This document shows positions 27,442 through 38,840 of a stretch of DNA of 64,000 nt, in pieces. The DNA is taken from the NCBI GenBank assembly GCA_946811185.2, contig OX328112.1, positions 25,991,742 through 26,055,741 on the forward strand, in the 5' to 3' direction. The stretch is from Hippopus hippopus (lineage: Eukaryota; Mollusca; Bivalvia; Cardiida; Cardiidae). Below the pieces are notes generated by a model. That model was not told the origin of the DNA. It did no database searches and saw only the letters and a list, made by a program, of their open reading frames with translations. The translations under genes were made by a program, and so were the position numbers. Positions within the stretch are counted from its first letter, which is position 1; each line of letters starts with the position of its first letter.

Positions 27442-28457
27442 GACTGGGTTATTCAAGAAGTATAATTTAGTATTAAACGTTAAAACGAATATAAATGTGG
27501 CCAAACAAAACATGTCTTTACCCTGGCGTGAAATAATTGGGGAAAATGCAAGTTGTGAAATTGCCTCGTGTTTGTATAATAAACGTACTGGGCCAGTGAA
27601 GAAACAATTTACTATTCGGACAATTGCAGTTGGACAACAGCGAAACCTCTCATTTTCTTGTATATTTATGTAGTGTGTAGCGAACCTGCCTATAGAAAAA
27701 AAATCACACATAATTCCTTGTTCTTTGAACGTGGACATTCTCACATGGAAGTGGAAACTGTTCATGCAGCTATTGAGCGCCATTATAAAAACATGGGTAT
27801 TTTCACTCCTGCTTAAGGATGCATGCTGTTCGAAATAGCAAATACACACAGCCAAAGTTTAGCGTCAAGGATATTTCACAGACAGACAAACATACTTGAT
27901 TTCAAAATGCTTTCTCAAAAATGTATAATGAATAGAAAATCTCATTAGATAACATTTCTGTCAAATGGAATAGGATAAAATGCTTTCAGTATAGAAAATC
28001 TGAGCCTCATATCATCTACTTCAAATATGAAATAAATTAGAACTGGAATGTTCTGGGCACTTCCATTCTTAGAAGTATATAAAAGGGAATGCATTGCAAA
28101 GTCTGTAAATGGCTTTCAGCTTTCGAATTCGTACCATGAATATTTGCCTATACCCACTCAAAAATGTATGTGTAGTCCCGACAATGTACCACAAGTTTCA
28201 CGAAACTTTACCCTATAAAAATAGTTTGCCAAAGCTACCAGAACCAAATAATTTTGATTCTTCGGATGTTGAAGTATATTGAGTTTCATGTAGGTTACCC
28301 TACTGCCAAGACTGAGTAGAAGGTTGAACATTAAATAATTTAAAATACTTGTAGACAAAAATACAATTAAAGCTTCATATGATAATGTTAAAAATATCCT
28401 TGTGAAAGGAGAAATTGCTAAACATGAGCGATTGCTCTGTTTAACTCTTTTTAACAG

Positions 28458-28606
28458 ATGACAAAATTTTGGTCTCGTCCAAATTGAAAGGATTTGCAGT
28501 TAAAAAAAATAATTGTGGATCTAATTATGGATTTTTCTTTGGATGGGTAGAAATCATTGTGGAAAAAGGAGAAAAGGCTTATTACGAATGTTTTCTACAA
28601 CCTCAG
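28458..28606 (+). CDS. Candidate host exon, CARD-like (tentative)
   Basis: Flanked by TTTTTAACAG (acceptor) and CAG/GTCCAT (possible donor). After two bases completing a codon it encodes 49 residues without a stop, including KLKGFAVKKNNC and FGWVEIIVEKGEKAYYECFL. The G(E)KAY-(E/D)-F/L pattern resembles the fourth and fifth helices of CARD domains in invertebrate immune proteins. It ends in phase 0, compatible with the exon at 37745, but the link is unproven and the domain call rests on pattern memory. Confidence 0.35.
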
Positions 28607-28729
28607 GTCCATAAAATCCAGGGCTTATCCGGTAAAGGGTTAAACAGTGTTCATCAAAAGCAGTTCTTCTGGACTTGTTTATATGTGGTACGGTTTATTG
28701 GTATTCTGCAGGTCTATAGTTTACCTTTC

Positions 28730-28890
28730 ATCAGCAATCCTGTTCGTTAACGACCTTTCGGGGAAAGCTTTTAAAAACATTGTTGAAAAAGAATAAAATG
28801 TTGACAATCAGCTTTTCCTTATTTTCCCCACAATGGTTTTCAACCGTATGAAGACGAATTCGATCATTTGGACTACAACTTGAAGTGCAT
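28730..28890. repeat. Palindromic MITE, family M2 (degraded)
   Basis: AAAAACATTGTTGAAAAAG and its mirror CCCCACAATGGTTTTCAA around a central palindrome, with GTTAACGACC at the left. Confidence 0.55.
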
Positions 28891-29130
28891 TTACTTTGTT
28901 GTCTGCAAATAAGTTTCAAAAGAGACTCCTTCGATTAAGGCGCTGTAGCGTTTTATTGGTATTTTGCTCTCTTAGAAATGTTAAGTTGTTTGTTTTAAAG
29001 TTTTTAAGCTAGTTAATAGGTTTATAAAGTATTCAAGAGTTTATTTGTACTTGTCTACTTGATATAAGTTACTGCTGATCTAGATATAGACTTGTTTGTT
29101 ATATTTAACTGTTGCATGAATTATTATATT

Positions 29131-29660
29131 TTTACGAACAAAGTCCGTAACAAAGAAATAAATGAACAAATGCATGGCAGAAATACAGGGACCGGGGAGG
29201 ATTCGAACCTAGAACGCACGGACGAAAGGCCAATACCATAACCACTGAGCCAAAGAGAATTCTCCCTAACGCAGTTGTTAGGTATTGTATTTAAATCGGA
29301 ATGAAGCCATGCATGAAGGAGTGGTCTCCCGTAACACACCCCCTCTTAAAGTCATCATTTATTGATGACTCAAAGCCTTATTAGGCAGAAAGTCCGTTTT
29401 GGACAACAAATGGGATTAATGGCTCTATGGCTAATCCCGGACGAGCCCCCATCTTACGAACAAAGTCCGTAACAAAAAAACAAATGAACAAATGCATGGC
29501 AGAAATACAGGGACCGGGCAGGATTCCAACCTAGAACGCCCGGACGAAAGGCCAATACCATAACCACTGAGCCAGAGAGAATTCTCTCTAGCGCAGTTGT
29601 TAGGTATTGTATTTAAATCGGGATGAAGCCATGCATGAAGGAGTGGTCTCCCGTAACAAT
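29131..29660 (-). repeat. tRNA-derived repeat, tandem dimer
   Basis: Two copies 322 bp apart, each starting TTACGAACAAAGTCCGTAAC and ending near TGGTCTCCCGTAAC. On the minus strand each has a tRNA-like internal promoter: A box TGGCTCAGTGGTTATGG and B box GGTTCGAATCC. The linker between copies (GTCATCATTTATTGATGAC palindrome, then GGGATTAATGGCTC) is shared with the dimer at 36585-37155. It is not a functional tRNA gene: the body is extended and dispersed. Confidence 0.75.
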
Positions 29661-30049
29661 AGTCCTAAGTATAATCATTTAGAAAGGGATTTCATATTTA
29701 GAAAAGATGTCGCTACACTTAAGACTTTCTGTCGATACCTTTTATAACATACTATTTGACAAAAAGGTTGTTTTTAGCACTTACAACTTTTTATTACTTG
29801 TCCATTTCGAAAATACCTAAGTATGAAGGACGTTTGCAAGTTTTTTCCCTAATTTTCTCAAATTAGATAATGCAATTTTTATTATCAATGGCTATTTAAA
29901 TTTTACTCCATAGGTAGAAGAAAAAAAAAAAGAAATTATTGAAATAATCTGTTATTGTTGTAATAAAAATGCTTTTTCAAGTGTACTCAAAACTTTTTTT
30001 TTTTTTCACTTATGATCTTCTCATTTTAAGGCATCTAGATCAGATTGTC

Positions 30050-30310
30050 CGAGACAGAATATTATAGCAACCGTTTATGACACGAACTGGTGTGTTGGCA
30101 AAATCGAAGTCTTTGGATTACGAACAAGAGATTGAAATTAATTCTATGAAACCCAAAAAGTGACTTTATCAGTGGCTAAGAAAGCAGGATTTGCCATACT
30201 ATGCAGGATTGATTCACGAGAAGCAACTGGAAAATCGAGTGAAATGTTTAGAGTATCAGAAAATGATAACGCCCATGTAGAGGATACTTTCGCCAAAGTA
30301 ACAAACAAAT
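30050..30310 (+). pseudogene. Degenerate fragment of a multicopy TE-like gene
   Basis: Shifting frames give TVYDTNWCVGKIEVFGL and DYEQEIEINSMKPKK, a W-VG-I ... I-F/M-P pattern that I associate with the C-terminal domain of the family seen at 22575-23400. Followed by KVTLSVAKKAGFAILCRID in a further frame. Clearly dead. Confidence 0.35.
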
Positions 30311-30984
30311 AAATCAAAGTAATAAAAGTACTGACAGACTAGCGAATTTGAAATAAGTAATTATGGTAAATATAAAACTTGGTTGGTTTATACAAGATTG
30401 AAGAAAAATTGTCAAATTCGGTTATATAGTCTGGTTATTAAGTCCAATCCGGTCTAATCCAGATCTAGTTCAACCCATTGACTTTACCCAACGCTCTTGA
30501 CTATTTACTTCTCAAAACAAGAAATATCGTGAAAAACTTTAGTTTGTTAACTTTCAATTTAAAACAGATTATTTCGTTGAAATGATATCTCCTGCCTAAA
30601 AAGACCTCTTTTGATAGAAACATATAAGAAGTATTATGTTTTGCATGTACACGTGGCCTTTTTGTTATTGGTCCATAATGAAATTATCCATTAAGCCCCC
30701 TTTTTCCATAACATAGCATTTGATAAGATAAAAACAAATAATTATTGTCTGTGGCTTATGATAAAAAAAGATAAACATGAAGTTTCATAAAATTTTGTCC
30801 AGTAGTTAAAGAGATATCAGTCCATGATGGAAATATACATCAAGACCCCTTTTTCAATGACTCGGCATCAAATGAAAAACATAAAAAAAAATCTTTATCG
30901 TCGGGCTATCGTATGGAATACATGTATGAAGTTCCATCAAATTTCATCAAGGATTTTAAAAGATGTCTGTCCGGACGGACGAAC

Positions 30985-31130
30985 GGACAGACTGACAGAT
31001 CAAGATCAGGCTGCACAGACTGTACAGTCTGATCTTGGATCTACACTATCCGATAAGGGGATATTTTTGAAATAAAATAACTTTGAAATAGGAATATTCA
31101 GGTTTTTACCATCAGCTTGAAAGTTTTTTT
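30985..31130. repeat. Palindromic MITE, family M1
   Basis: GATCAGGCTGCACAGACTGT and its mirror, then GGATCTACACTATCCGATAAGGGG, as in the copies at 3805 and 56400. Confidence 0.65.
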
Positions 31131-31154
31131 AGTTAATCAATAGCACAAGATGTA

Positions 31155-31396
31155 ATAGTTAACTACTTAACGCTTTACGAAACGAAAAATTTTACACCCC
31201 TCCAAATTCAAAGCTGTTCCAGACAATAAAGTTAAATGTGGATCAATTGATGAAACCATATTCTAAATGGGCTGAAAACAATATGGGAAAAGGAGAAAAT
31301 GCTGGTAACCAGCATTTTCTCCTTTTCTCGCATTGTTTTCAAATGGCTTCTTCCTCACTTTCGTTAAAACTTCGGATTGTCTGGTAAAGGGTTAAT
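31155..31396. repeat. Palindromic MITE, family M2, best-preserved copy
   Basis: The centre is a perfect palindrome, GGAGAAAATGCTGGT/ACCAGCATTTTCTCC, flanked by AAAACAATATGGGAAAA and a near-mirror. The right end is GGATTGTCTGGTAAAGGGTTAA and the left a degraded form of its complement. Other members: 19590, 28730, 34510, 56613, 60330; 51225-51330 is a related palindrome. Confidence 0.7.
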
Positions 31397-33004
31397 ATAC
31401 AAGACGTAAAATAACAGTTTAACATAATCAGTTTCACGTTCACAATGGTATAGATAATGAATGACTGAAGGAATGACAATAGTTCTCTGTCCAATGAGGG
31501 TTTGTGTAGCTGGGATTTGCTACAAGTTACGTGGGGGTATCTATTTTTAGATCCATGAATCAGTGATATGAGCCTGATTTGCATAGGTCAGTTAATTTAC
31601 ATATAAGCAAACATCATGTACCTTATCAATGACATCTTGCACAGTGTATTATTTTGTAAGTAGACATGTTCAAATCGGTATGGTAGAGATTCTGTGCTTT
31701 TTGTCAAAATTGTCATATATGACAAACTTAAGATTCCTAACAGTAATAAATTATTTTCTGTGAGGCAGTATTTGGCAACTGTGGGGTTTTTTGTTTACAT
31801 TGAGTCTGTCTCAATCTGGATGCCTATAGACTAGCTTCGCTAGTCTAAAAACTAGGATCTTTCAACTAGTCCATTGTCTTGACTGTTTTAAGTATCTTTA
31901 GACAAGCATTTCAACGTTTCAAAATCCAATTATTTTGATGTTAAATACTGTACCACATTTTTTGATGGTTTGAAACATTCAGCGCCGTATAAATTGAGTG
32001 AAGTTTATAAATACAAACTCATAGCTGTTATTTAGGTCAGTTTCTAGCTATTTACAAGATGTATGTTAAACTTTTTCACGTGTAAAACAAGTAGAATTGT
32101 TAATACTAAAAAAAAAAACCACTAAATAAGTATAATTTAAATTTAACAGAATGTTAATTTTGTAGGCAGTCTAGTAGTTATGAAATTTGTTTTTACCACG
32201 AAATAGTTCCCTTTTCAGGTATGTGTGTGGAGGAATACGATAGTAATACGGGCGAAAGACCGCCTATAGGTTACACGTATTTAGTCATATCTCAACCCTG
32301 AAGAACAATTTTTCGGCCATTTTGAATTTCTCCATATGGACAAAACAGTTGGACTATATCTGTACTTCAACTTCCTTGACAACCAGAAGGTTGGTTTAAT
32401 ACAAGCAGAATTCAACACAGTCAGACTAAATACACAAGATTAAATTTAATTAATTTTTGTTAGAATTTCTTAAAGTGTAATCTACATATATCTATAACGT
32501 TTTCCCTTTATTCGCGTATCATAACAAAAATACTGGGGAAAAAAATCAATATTATTAGTTTCAATGACGTATGAACTACGCAAAGCGACATTCTTGCTCA
32601 AATGACGTCATTTTCTGATTTCGACCTTGATCCCGTTCGTACTTTTGCAGTTCGCCTTATTTGGTGTTCGCGTTGGTTTCTTCAACACCCTTACCTACGT
32701 CTTGTGTTTTTTAACTCTTTGTTCACAAGGCCAATGAAAAAATTACTTTTCCAGTTGTTATTTAATGAAGAAAAAGTATTGCAAATATTGTTGATTTTGA
32801 GAACGCTGACATGAGGACGAGGGATACATAGTTGGGTACTACATACATGTAGAGGATTGAATAAAGATATTTTAGGAGATTTGGGACAACAGAGATCGGA
32901 AGAGTGCTTGATGCATTGTTTTTGGGTTGGTTAGGTCGTTTATTAGGTTAATGGATGGATGGGTGATGTATGCTTTAAAATATGAGAGAAAAAGATCAAT
33001 TGTA
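31397..33004. other. No gene seen
   Basis: AT-rich sequence. The 70-codon frame from 32602 shows no family pattern or splice context. Confidence 0.45.
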
Positions 33005-33260
33005 TGGTGTTTAACGCCGTTTAGACATTATTTCAGTTACATCGGGGCGGCCAGTGCACCTATCCATGCTTTCCAGGAGTTTCTTTTACTATTACTCCTC
33101 ATAATATTCTTTCCAAGCCTCTGGCTTCTAAAGAATGGTCAGCAGTGAGAGAGGAATAAATCCTGTCGCAGTGAATATCATCAATGCTGGAAAGAAATTT
33201 GCCACGCCCCTGTTCCCAAGTCCTGTACAATACCGACTGAGCTACCGAGAAAAGAAGAAT
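33005..33260 (-). repeat. tRNA-headed SINE, minus strand
   Basis: On the minus strand the head (CGGTAGCTCAGTCGGTA at about 33239-33250) is followed by the body with CAGGATTTATTCCTCTCTCA and AGCATGGATAGGTGCACTGG, and the tail AACGGCGTTAAACACCA at 33008-33024. Same family as 51849-52149. Confidence 0.7.
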
Positions 33261-33619
33261 GGATAGATTGATGGGTAAAAAGATATATAGATGGATAGTA
33301 AGGTTTTTTAAAAAGTTTTAGTATCAATATATGTAGCTTACTAGATTTCAGAAATAATCCAAGTTGTCAAGATTATGTTGATCAAGATCTACTCCGACTT
33401 TATCGTATTATTTAAAGTAATTCAGAGGTAGTCAAGCAAAAAACACGACACATTCTTGCAACTGGTAAGCAGAGCTTGAGAAAAACAATGTATACACATA
33501 TACACATATTCTTGCATTATCAGAGGTGCGAAGAGGGCTGATGCTAAATGTACATCCTGAACCTCGAAGGAGCACTGTACATAGCCTATATAAAGGCTCC
33601 CACTCTCTGAGCTGGTCAG

Positions 33620-33941
33620 GATGACCAGCCCGCATAGCTCAGTTGGTAGAGCGTAACAATCGTAAAGGTTGTGTTTTGGGTCACTTGAGGGTGTGGGTTC
33701 GATTCCCACGGCTTGTCATCTAAAATTACTAATATTCTTTCGGATGAGACGTTAAACTGAGGTCCCATGTGACGGTGCTATACACCCAGCGTGTTAAAGA
33801 ACCGGGCATAATTTAGAATGAGTTCGCCCTGTATCTACACTGTCCCCCTTACCAATACTAACAGCCTTCGGGGGGGGGGGAGGTTGGAACGTCGCCCATA
33901 TGGCCAACCGGTAGCGACGATAAACGCAAATTCAATCAATC
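33620..33941 (+). repeat. Full-length tRNA-headed SINE with 10-bp target duplication
   Basis: A box TAGCTCAGTTGG (33635-33646) and B box GGTTCGATTCC (33696-33706) form the tRNA-like promoter. The body has TTTCGGATGAGACGTTAAAC and GTGTTAAAGAACC, a conserved core I associate with the MetaSINE superfamily (from memory). It ends TAAACGCAAATTCAATCAATC. AGCTGGTCAG flanks it on both sides (33610-33619 and 33942-33951), so the insertion is intact. Confidence 0.8.
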
Positions 33942-34234
33942 AGCTGGTCAGAGGTGAGAAGATGAAGGCACTTTTTGGTAATCTACCTGGTGTAGCATGA
34001 GAGTTTTGACAATATTCATATTCACGTGCCAGAAAATTATGCCCGTCCTCATTGTGGTAACGATATTTCTTGTATATCTATGTACAACGTGTGGAGCTAG
34101 ATGTATACGCTCGTACATCTAGATCTACGAAATTCCCTTTTTTGCGGATAGGTTTTTACACCCCTATGTAGCGAAATGAAAATGATCAGAAATAATATAT
34201 TTCTTATGTACACAGATCCATAATAAATACGGGT

Positions 34235-34500
34235 ATCTGTATGTTTCGTGTTAACGCCACTTTCAAGATTACTTCATATATCGTGGCAGCCAGTGCACCT
34301 ATCCTTGCTTTCCTAGAGTGCCTTTAATCAGGATTACACTTACTTCTTTCCAGGCCACTGGCTGCTTTCCCACCTTACATTTACCTACACAATGATCAGC
34401 GGTGACAGGTGGATGAATTCTGTTGCAATGATTATCATCGATTCTCGGAAAAAAAAACTAGTCCAGCTGGGATTCTAATTACCGACCCCTGATAATTTGG
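34235..34500 (-). repeat. tRNA-headed SINE, minus strand
   Basis: TTTCGTGTTAACGCCACTTTC tail, GGCAGCCAGTGCACCTATCC and CTTTCCAGGCCACTGGCTGC body as in the other minus-strand copies. The head is degraded. Confidence 0.65.
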
Positions 34501-34509
34501 GGCTAAATT

Positions 34510-34800
34510 TCTTCACAAGTTAACCCTGTACTACACAATCCCGAGTTTAAATGGCCCTGAAGGAGAAGGATTCTGAGAACATAGCGGGAAAAGGGTAAAA
34601 TGCCGGTAAAATGCTTCCTGTTGAGGACTTTTGTAATATTTGTATCACTTTCCAATTTGTTGTCTGCAGAAAATTAATTTTCAGCCTTTCCGAATATTTA
34701 GGAAAACTGCTTTTTGTACTGTCCGGAGTAAGGACTAAAATTATTTTTGAAAATAACTTAGCGTGTCCGAACATTTAGGGTGTACGAATACAATGGCGAA
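34510..34800. repeat. Palindromic MITE, family M2, diverged
   Basis: TTAACCCTGTACTACACAAT left end, CCCGAGTTTAAATGGCCC, then GCGGGAAAAGGGTAAAATGC; the palindromic centre has decayed. Confidence 0.5.
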
Positions 34801-36580
34801 TTACGGTAATTGTCACATCATTACATCAGTACTATAGGTATTGATAACTTGTCAAACTGACACTTAACGATGGCACGTGTATGTCTCTTAACACTTTTCC
34901 AAGACCACCTCTAATTAAGACGTGTGTTTTCAAATGTGTGAAAACCATCTGAAATAAATTGATACTAGACTGATACTCGTGTTATTAATGCGTATTCAGA
35001 AGCAGTCCAAAATCGCTCGAAGTAGCCTGTAACGATATTATGAAACCAGTCTACAATAGTACCGGGGAAATAACTAGTCTAAATTGTGTGATACACAGTC
35101 GGGCCACGTCCGGTTTATCTGACGAGAGTTTATATTGTTTTTTATCCCTTTGTTCCCAATTTTTCCGTTCCGGTTCCGGATTTCCGGAATAAAAAGTAAA
35201 ATTTGTACAGAAAATATTCGTTCCCTGATTTTTTTTCCCCGGATCTTGAGATTTCCGGAATAATGGAGCCCGGATTAACGCGGCTCGACTTTATATGGAC
35301 TGGTTCAGTGTTTTTTTTAAAGATACACATGTACATGTAAAAATACGATCCTTTAATTACCAGATCGAGCCCGTACCAACTTTGATTTTCTATTTGGACT
35401 GATTTTTGTTTTTAAACATGTATTGTAAAATACCGTACTTTCATTGCCAGGTCGATAAAAACCAGATCGTATCAACTTTGTTGTTTAGAAAAACTATAAA
35501 ATACATTTCGAGAAATAAGTCACGTGATCAAATATTATCTGTCACAAATTTTCGAAGCCGCCATTTTGAATCAAGTTGAATCAAGTTGGAAAAGTTTAAA
35601 GTGGAATTTTCATGCTGTTCGTCCCGAAAGCACTCTATGTGGTACAACTGCATGTATATTTTTGTTCTAGTAGTGTAGGGATTGCAGAAATATTGTTGTT
35701 TTCCTCTCACGATCGTGTTCTTAAGATCAGCAATCGGTAAATAGGTCAATTGCTGTAATGTGTCCTATTTCAGAAACAACTGATTTGCGGCACCATTGAT
35801 GTTATGCATCAATATTTTCTTGTAGTATCAACTTTATTCAATAGAAGGTAAAGGTATGCGCTTTGAATCACACACCAATGAAAATCTAAAAAATATCGTA
35901 TCATTTTAAAGTCAAGATGAACAGCAAAAATATCAACAGAAAAAAAGTATTTCCGTAATCACATATTTCATTTGCGGTATGAAAGAACCCCCATTCTGTC
36001 AGACAACAAGCAAGTATCAGGCTCAAATCAGTTCAGTAAAGACATCCATAAAAAAAACTTTCTGTATAGTCATTTTTTTAACTTCTCGCCCTCTTTGATT
36101 AATCGTGAATATCTCGGGCATGGCTGAAGTGTTGCATTCAAAATTTCAGATTTATGATCTGTAAACGTTACTAAACAGAATTTTAAAGTAGACATGCCGA
36201 AATTTAGCATGCCAATTTTCAATTGTTGTGCAGTCTTATTGAGAATCGGTGTTAGTCTGGTAGGAAGGATCGAACAACATAAAGTTATGTCAGAAAATTC
36301 CAGAATTATACATGCAGTGCAGAAAGACTTGTAGCCACGGCTTAGTTTTCTCATTACAACGACTTAAGTATCTCTTGACCTAGAGATAACAATCTGTTGG
36401 AAATGAGTGTCTCGGCAATTTCATGAATTTTTTTTTATTGGACAGTTCTCCTGTGGCCACAAGATCTTAAGTCGTGATCAAGTGACTCTGAAGTCTCATC
36501 CACGAGTTATTCAGTCGCGACCATCAGATAACAATTCCTTTTTTTCTTTTGTACTCTCACACTTTCTTGTATGAATACAC
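34801..36580. other. No gene seen
   Basis: AT-rich. CTATTTCAGAAACAACTGAT at 35762 recurs from 24626. CCGGATTTCCGGAATAA-type words near 35170-35270 suggest a small palindromic repeat. No coding exon supportable. Confidence 0.45.
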
Positions 36581-36584
36581 GTTC

Positions 36585-37155
36585 TTACGAAAAAGTCCGT
36601 AACAAAGAAACAAATGAACAAATGCATGGCAGTACAAACCGCATCTGGCGGGATTCGAACCCATGGCTGACAAGATCCTCGTTTTTCGAGGTTTAAAAGA
36701 CCAATACCTTAACCACTGAGCTAAAGAGATATCTCCCTAACGCAGCTGTTAGGCATTGTATTTAAATCGGGACGAAGCCATGCATGAAGGAGTGGTCTCC
36801 CGTAACACACCCTCTCTTAAAGTCATCATTTATTGATGACTCAAAGCCTTATTAGGCAGAAAGTCCGTTTTTGGACAACAAATGGGATTAATAGCTCAAT
36901 GGCCAATCCCGGACGAGCCCCCATCTTACGAACAAAGTCCGTAACAAAGAAACAAATGAACAAATGCATGGCTGAAATACAAACCGCATCTGGCGGGATT
37001 CGAACCCACAGCGGACAAGATCCTCGTTTTCCGAGGTTTAAAAGACCAATACCTTAACCACTGAACCATAGAGATATCTCCCTAACGCAGTTGTTAGGTA
37101 TTGTATTTAAATCGGGACGAAGCCATGCATGAAGGAGTGGTGTCCCGTAACAATG
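36585..37155 (-). repeat. tRNA-derived repeat, tandem dimer (second locus)
   Basis: Two copies 341 bp apart. Each has a minus-strand A box TAGCTCAGTGGTTAAGG (second copy TGGTTCAGTGG) and B box GGTTCGAATCC. A GAGG...CCTCG paired arm between the boxes resembles the long variable arm of Leu/Ser-type tRNAs. The same linker as at 29340-29455 joins the two copies. A solitary copy is at 62255. Confidence 0.75.
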
Positions 37156-37744
37156 TAGGTAGAAAAAAAGTAATTTCTTCTTCAGATTACGCTAGACTAA
37201 TCATCCACTTGTTGTAAAAGAATCTAACAGAAGATGAAGAAACTATAAAACCTGTAATCTTAGTAGATATCTGAGTATCAGCTATTGTCGATCACGAAAA
37301 TACTGCTTCAACTTGGTTTTCTCTAGACTGGTGTCAGTCCGTTGAATAGAGCCTTTTTGATAAAAAAAAGAATATTAATAAGAAAACTGCAAAACAAGTA
37401 CACTAATATATTGTTCCCTATGTCTGATTTAACGCCGTGTGTTTTAGATAAAGGGCAAATAACAACACACACTTCTGTAGTTTTATTATAATTGTGTACC
37501 TTGTTTATTAGAATGACTCAAATGCAGGACTTGATTGTCAGGCTTCCCTTTTACATGCAAGTCGAAATTGCTTTGCAGAAAATAGCAACCCTGTTAATCT
37601 TTTACAGTTCCGAATTTCATTTTGTTTTTTTTTTTTCATATCTTTCTCTTTACTCGATATTTGTCGTAAGCTTTTAGTTTTTCATTTCTTTGTTATGTTT
37701 ATATTCACACTTGATTGACCATGACTTTATTTATCTATTTTCAG
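37156..37744. other. No gene seen
   Basis: AT-rich, with T-rich tracts leading into the candidate acceptor at 37744. Confidence 0.45.
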
Positions 37745-37829
37745 AGAAAAAGTTCCCTCCATTTTGAGGTTTTTGTTAACGCTCTGATGGATCATGGCTA
37801 TGCACATTTAATTGAACCTTTAGCGAAAG
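37745..37829 (+). CDS. Candidate host exon, CARD-like C-terminal helices (tentative)
   Basis: Preceded by TATTTTCAG. Reads RKSSLHFEVFVNALMDHGYAH then LIEPLAKG without a stop. The F-x-x-F-x-x-AL-x-x-x-G-x-x-H-L pattern fits the last two helices of a CARD. The donor is uncertain: GTCACA at 37830, or GCAAGT at 37839; both leave phase 1. The coiled-coil exons from 43889 begin in phase 0, so at least one exon is missing if they belong together. Confidence 0.42.
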
Positions 37830-37929
37830 GTCACAACGGCAAGTTTCCTTTCATTTTGTTTCAGACGTTTTGTATTATACTTGCATCACAGAAATCTCCG
37901 TTTGCGAATCTTAAAATTTAACTGATCTA

Positions 37930-38499
37930 GCCACTAATAATGGATCTATTAATACCAGTTTATCACAATACAGTTTTTTTTTGTCGAGCGCTTATTCATT
38001 ATTTTTAAGATTATTGCGGTCAGGTATTGTGTTACCTTTTGTATTATATATACAAGCCCTGATGAAGTGATAAAGAAAAAATGCTGGTTTTAAGTCGGCA
38101 ATTTATGCATTTATTGAAAATTCCTTGGCGTCGTTACAAGATTTTGTCAACGCTGGAGATAATGATTTCCCATTTCGTCGCTCTATTTTTCATCTGTAAA
38201 ACTTTGCGTATCATAATTTTCGAAAACAGATTTTTTTGTCAATTTACATCATAATGCTTTTGGCATAGAAGATTGTTAAACAACTTCAAAATTTGGGGTT
38301 AGATTAGTGGAACTCATCTAAACATCATAGTAGCTCATAAAGGCTTTACTTTAGGTTTTAAATATTAATACAGTACGTCATCTTATAAATACCGTTTTTT
38401 TCCCGTCGTGAAACTTGTCTGTGTTGAGTCTTTTTAAGACTGCTTATGATGAAAAAGTGCAGATAAAAGTCACTATAAAACTTGAGGATATATATTTAC
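37930..38499. other. No gene seen
   Basis: AT-rich intron-like or intergenic sequence. Confidence 0.45.
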
Positions 38500-38840
38500 A
38501 ACAGGCTATTACCGGTTGACTGTTAGATGAAAGCTTATATTGACACTGGATAACATTTGGTCAGAAAAAAAATCCTGGAGTAATTTAGATGAAGTAATAT
38601 TTGTTTGATAAGGCATAACTACATGACGCCGGGATGCCCTGCAGTTCATTCCTATAGCAGTATATGTGTTTTCTGCACAGAACGCGCAGTCTGATCTTGG
38701 ACCTACAATCTCCGATAAAGAGAAATCTTTCCTCACACACAAAAAAAAAAATAAAATAACCTGAAATAGCAAAAATCTGTGTTGTACTGTCGGCTTGAAA
38801 GTATCATTTGAAATTATTAAGCAGGATAAGGATTAATTGA
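38500..38840. repeat. Palindromic MITE, family M1, partial
   Basis: CTGCACAGAACGCGCAGTCTGATCTTGG, CCGATAAAGAG and the GTACTGTCGGCTTGAAAGT / AGCAGGATAAGG right part of the family are present. Confidence 0.5.

Noticed and set aside
33628..33710. tRNA gene
   Set aside because: A and B boxes are present but the cloverleaf is not sound and the unit continues into a SINE body with a target duplication.
36640..36730. tRNA-Leu/Ser gene on the minus strand
   Set aside because: It is one of several dispersed copies with extended conserved flanks, so a tRNA-derived repeat.
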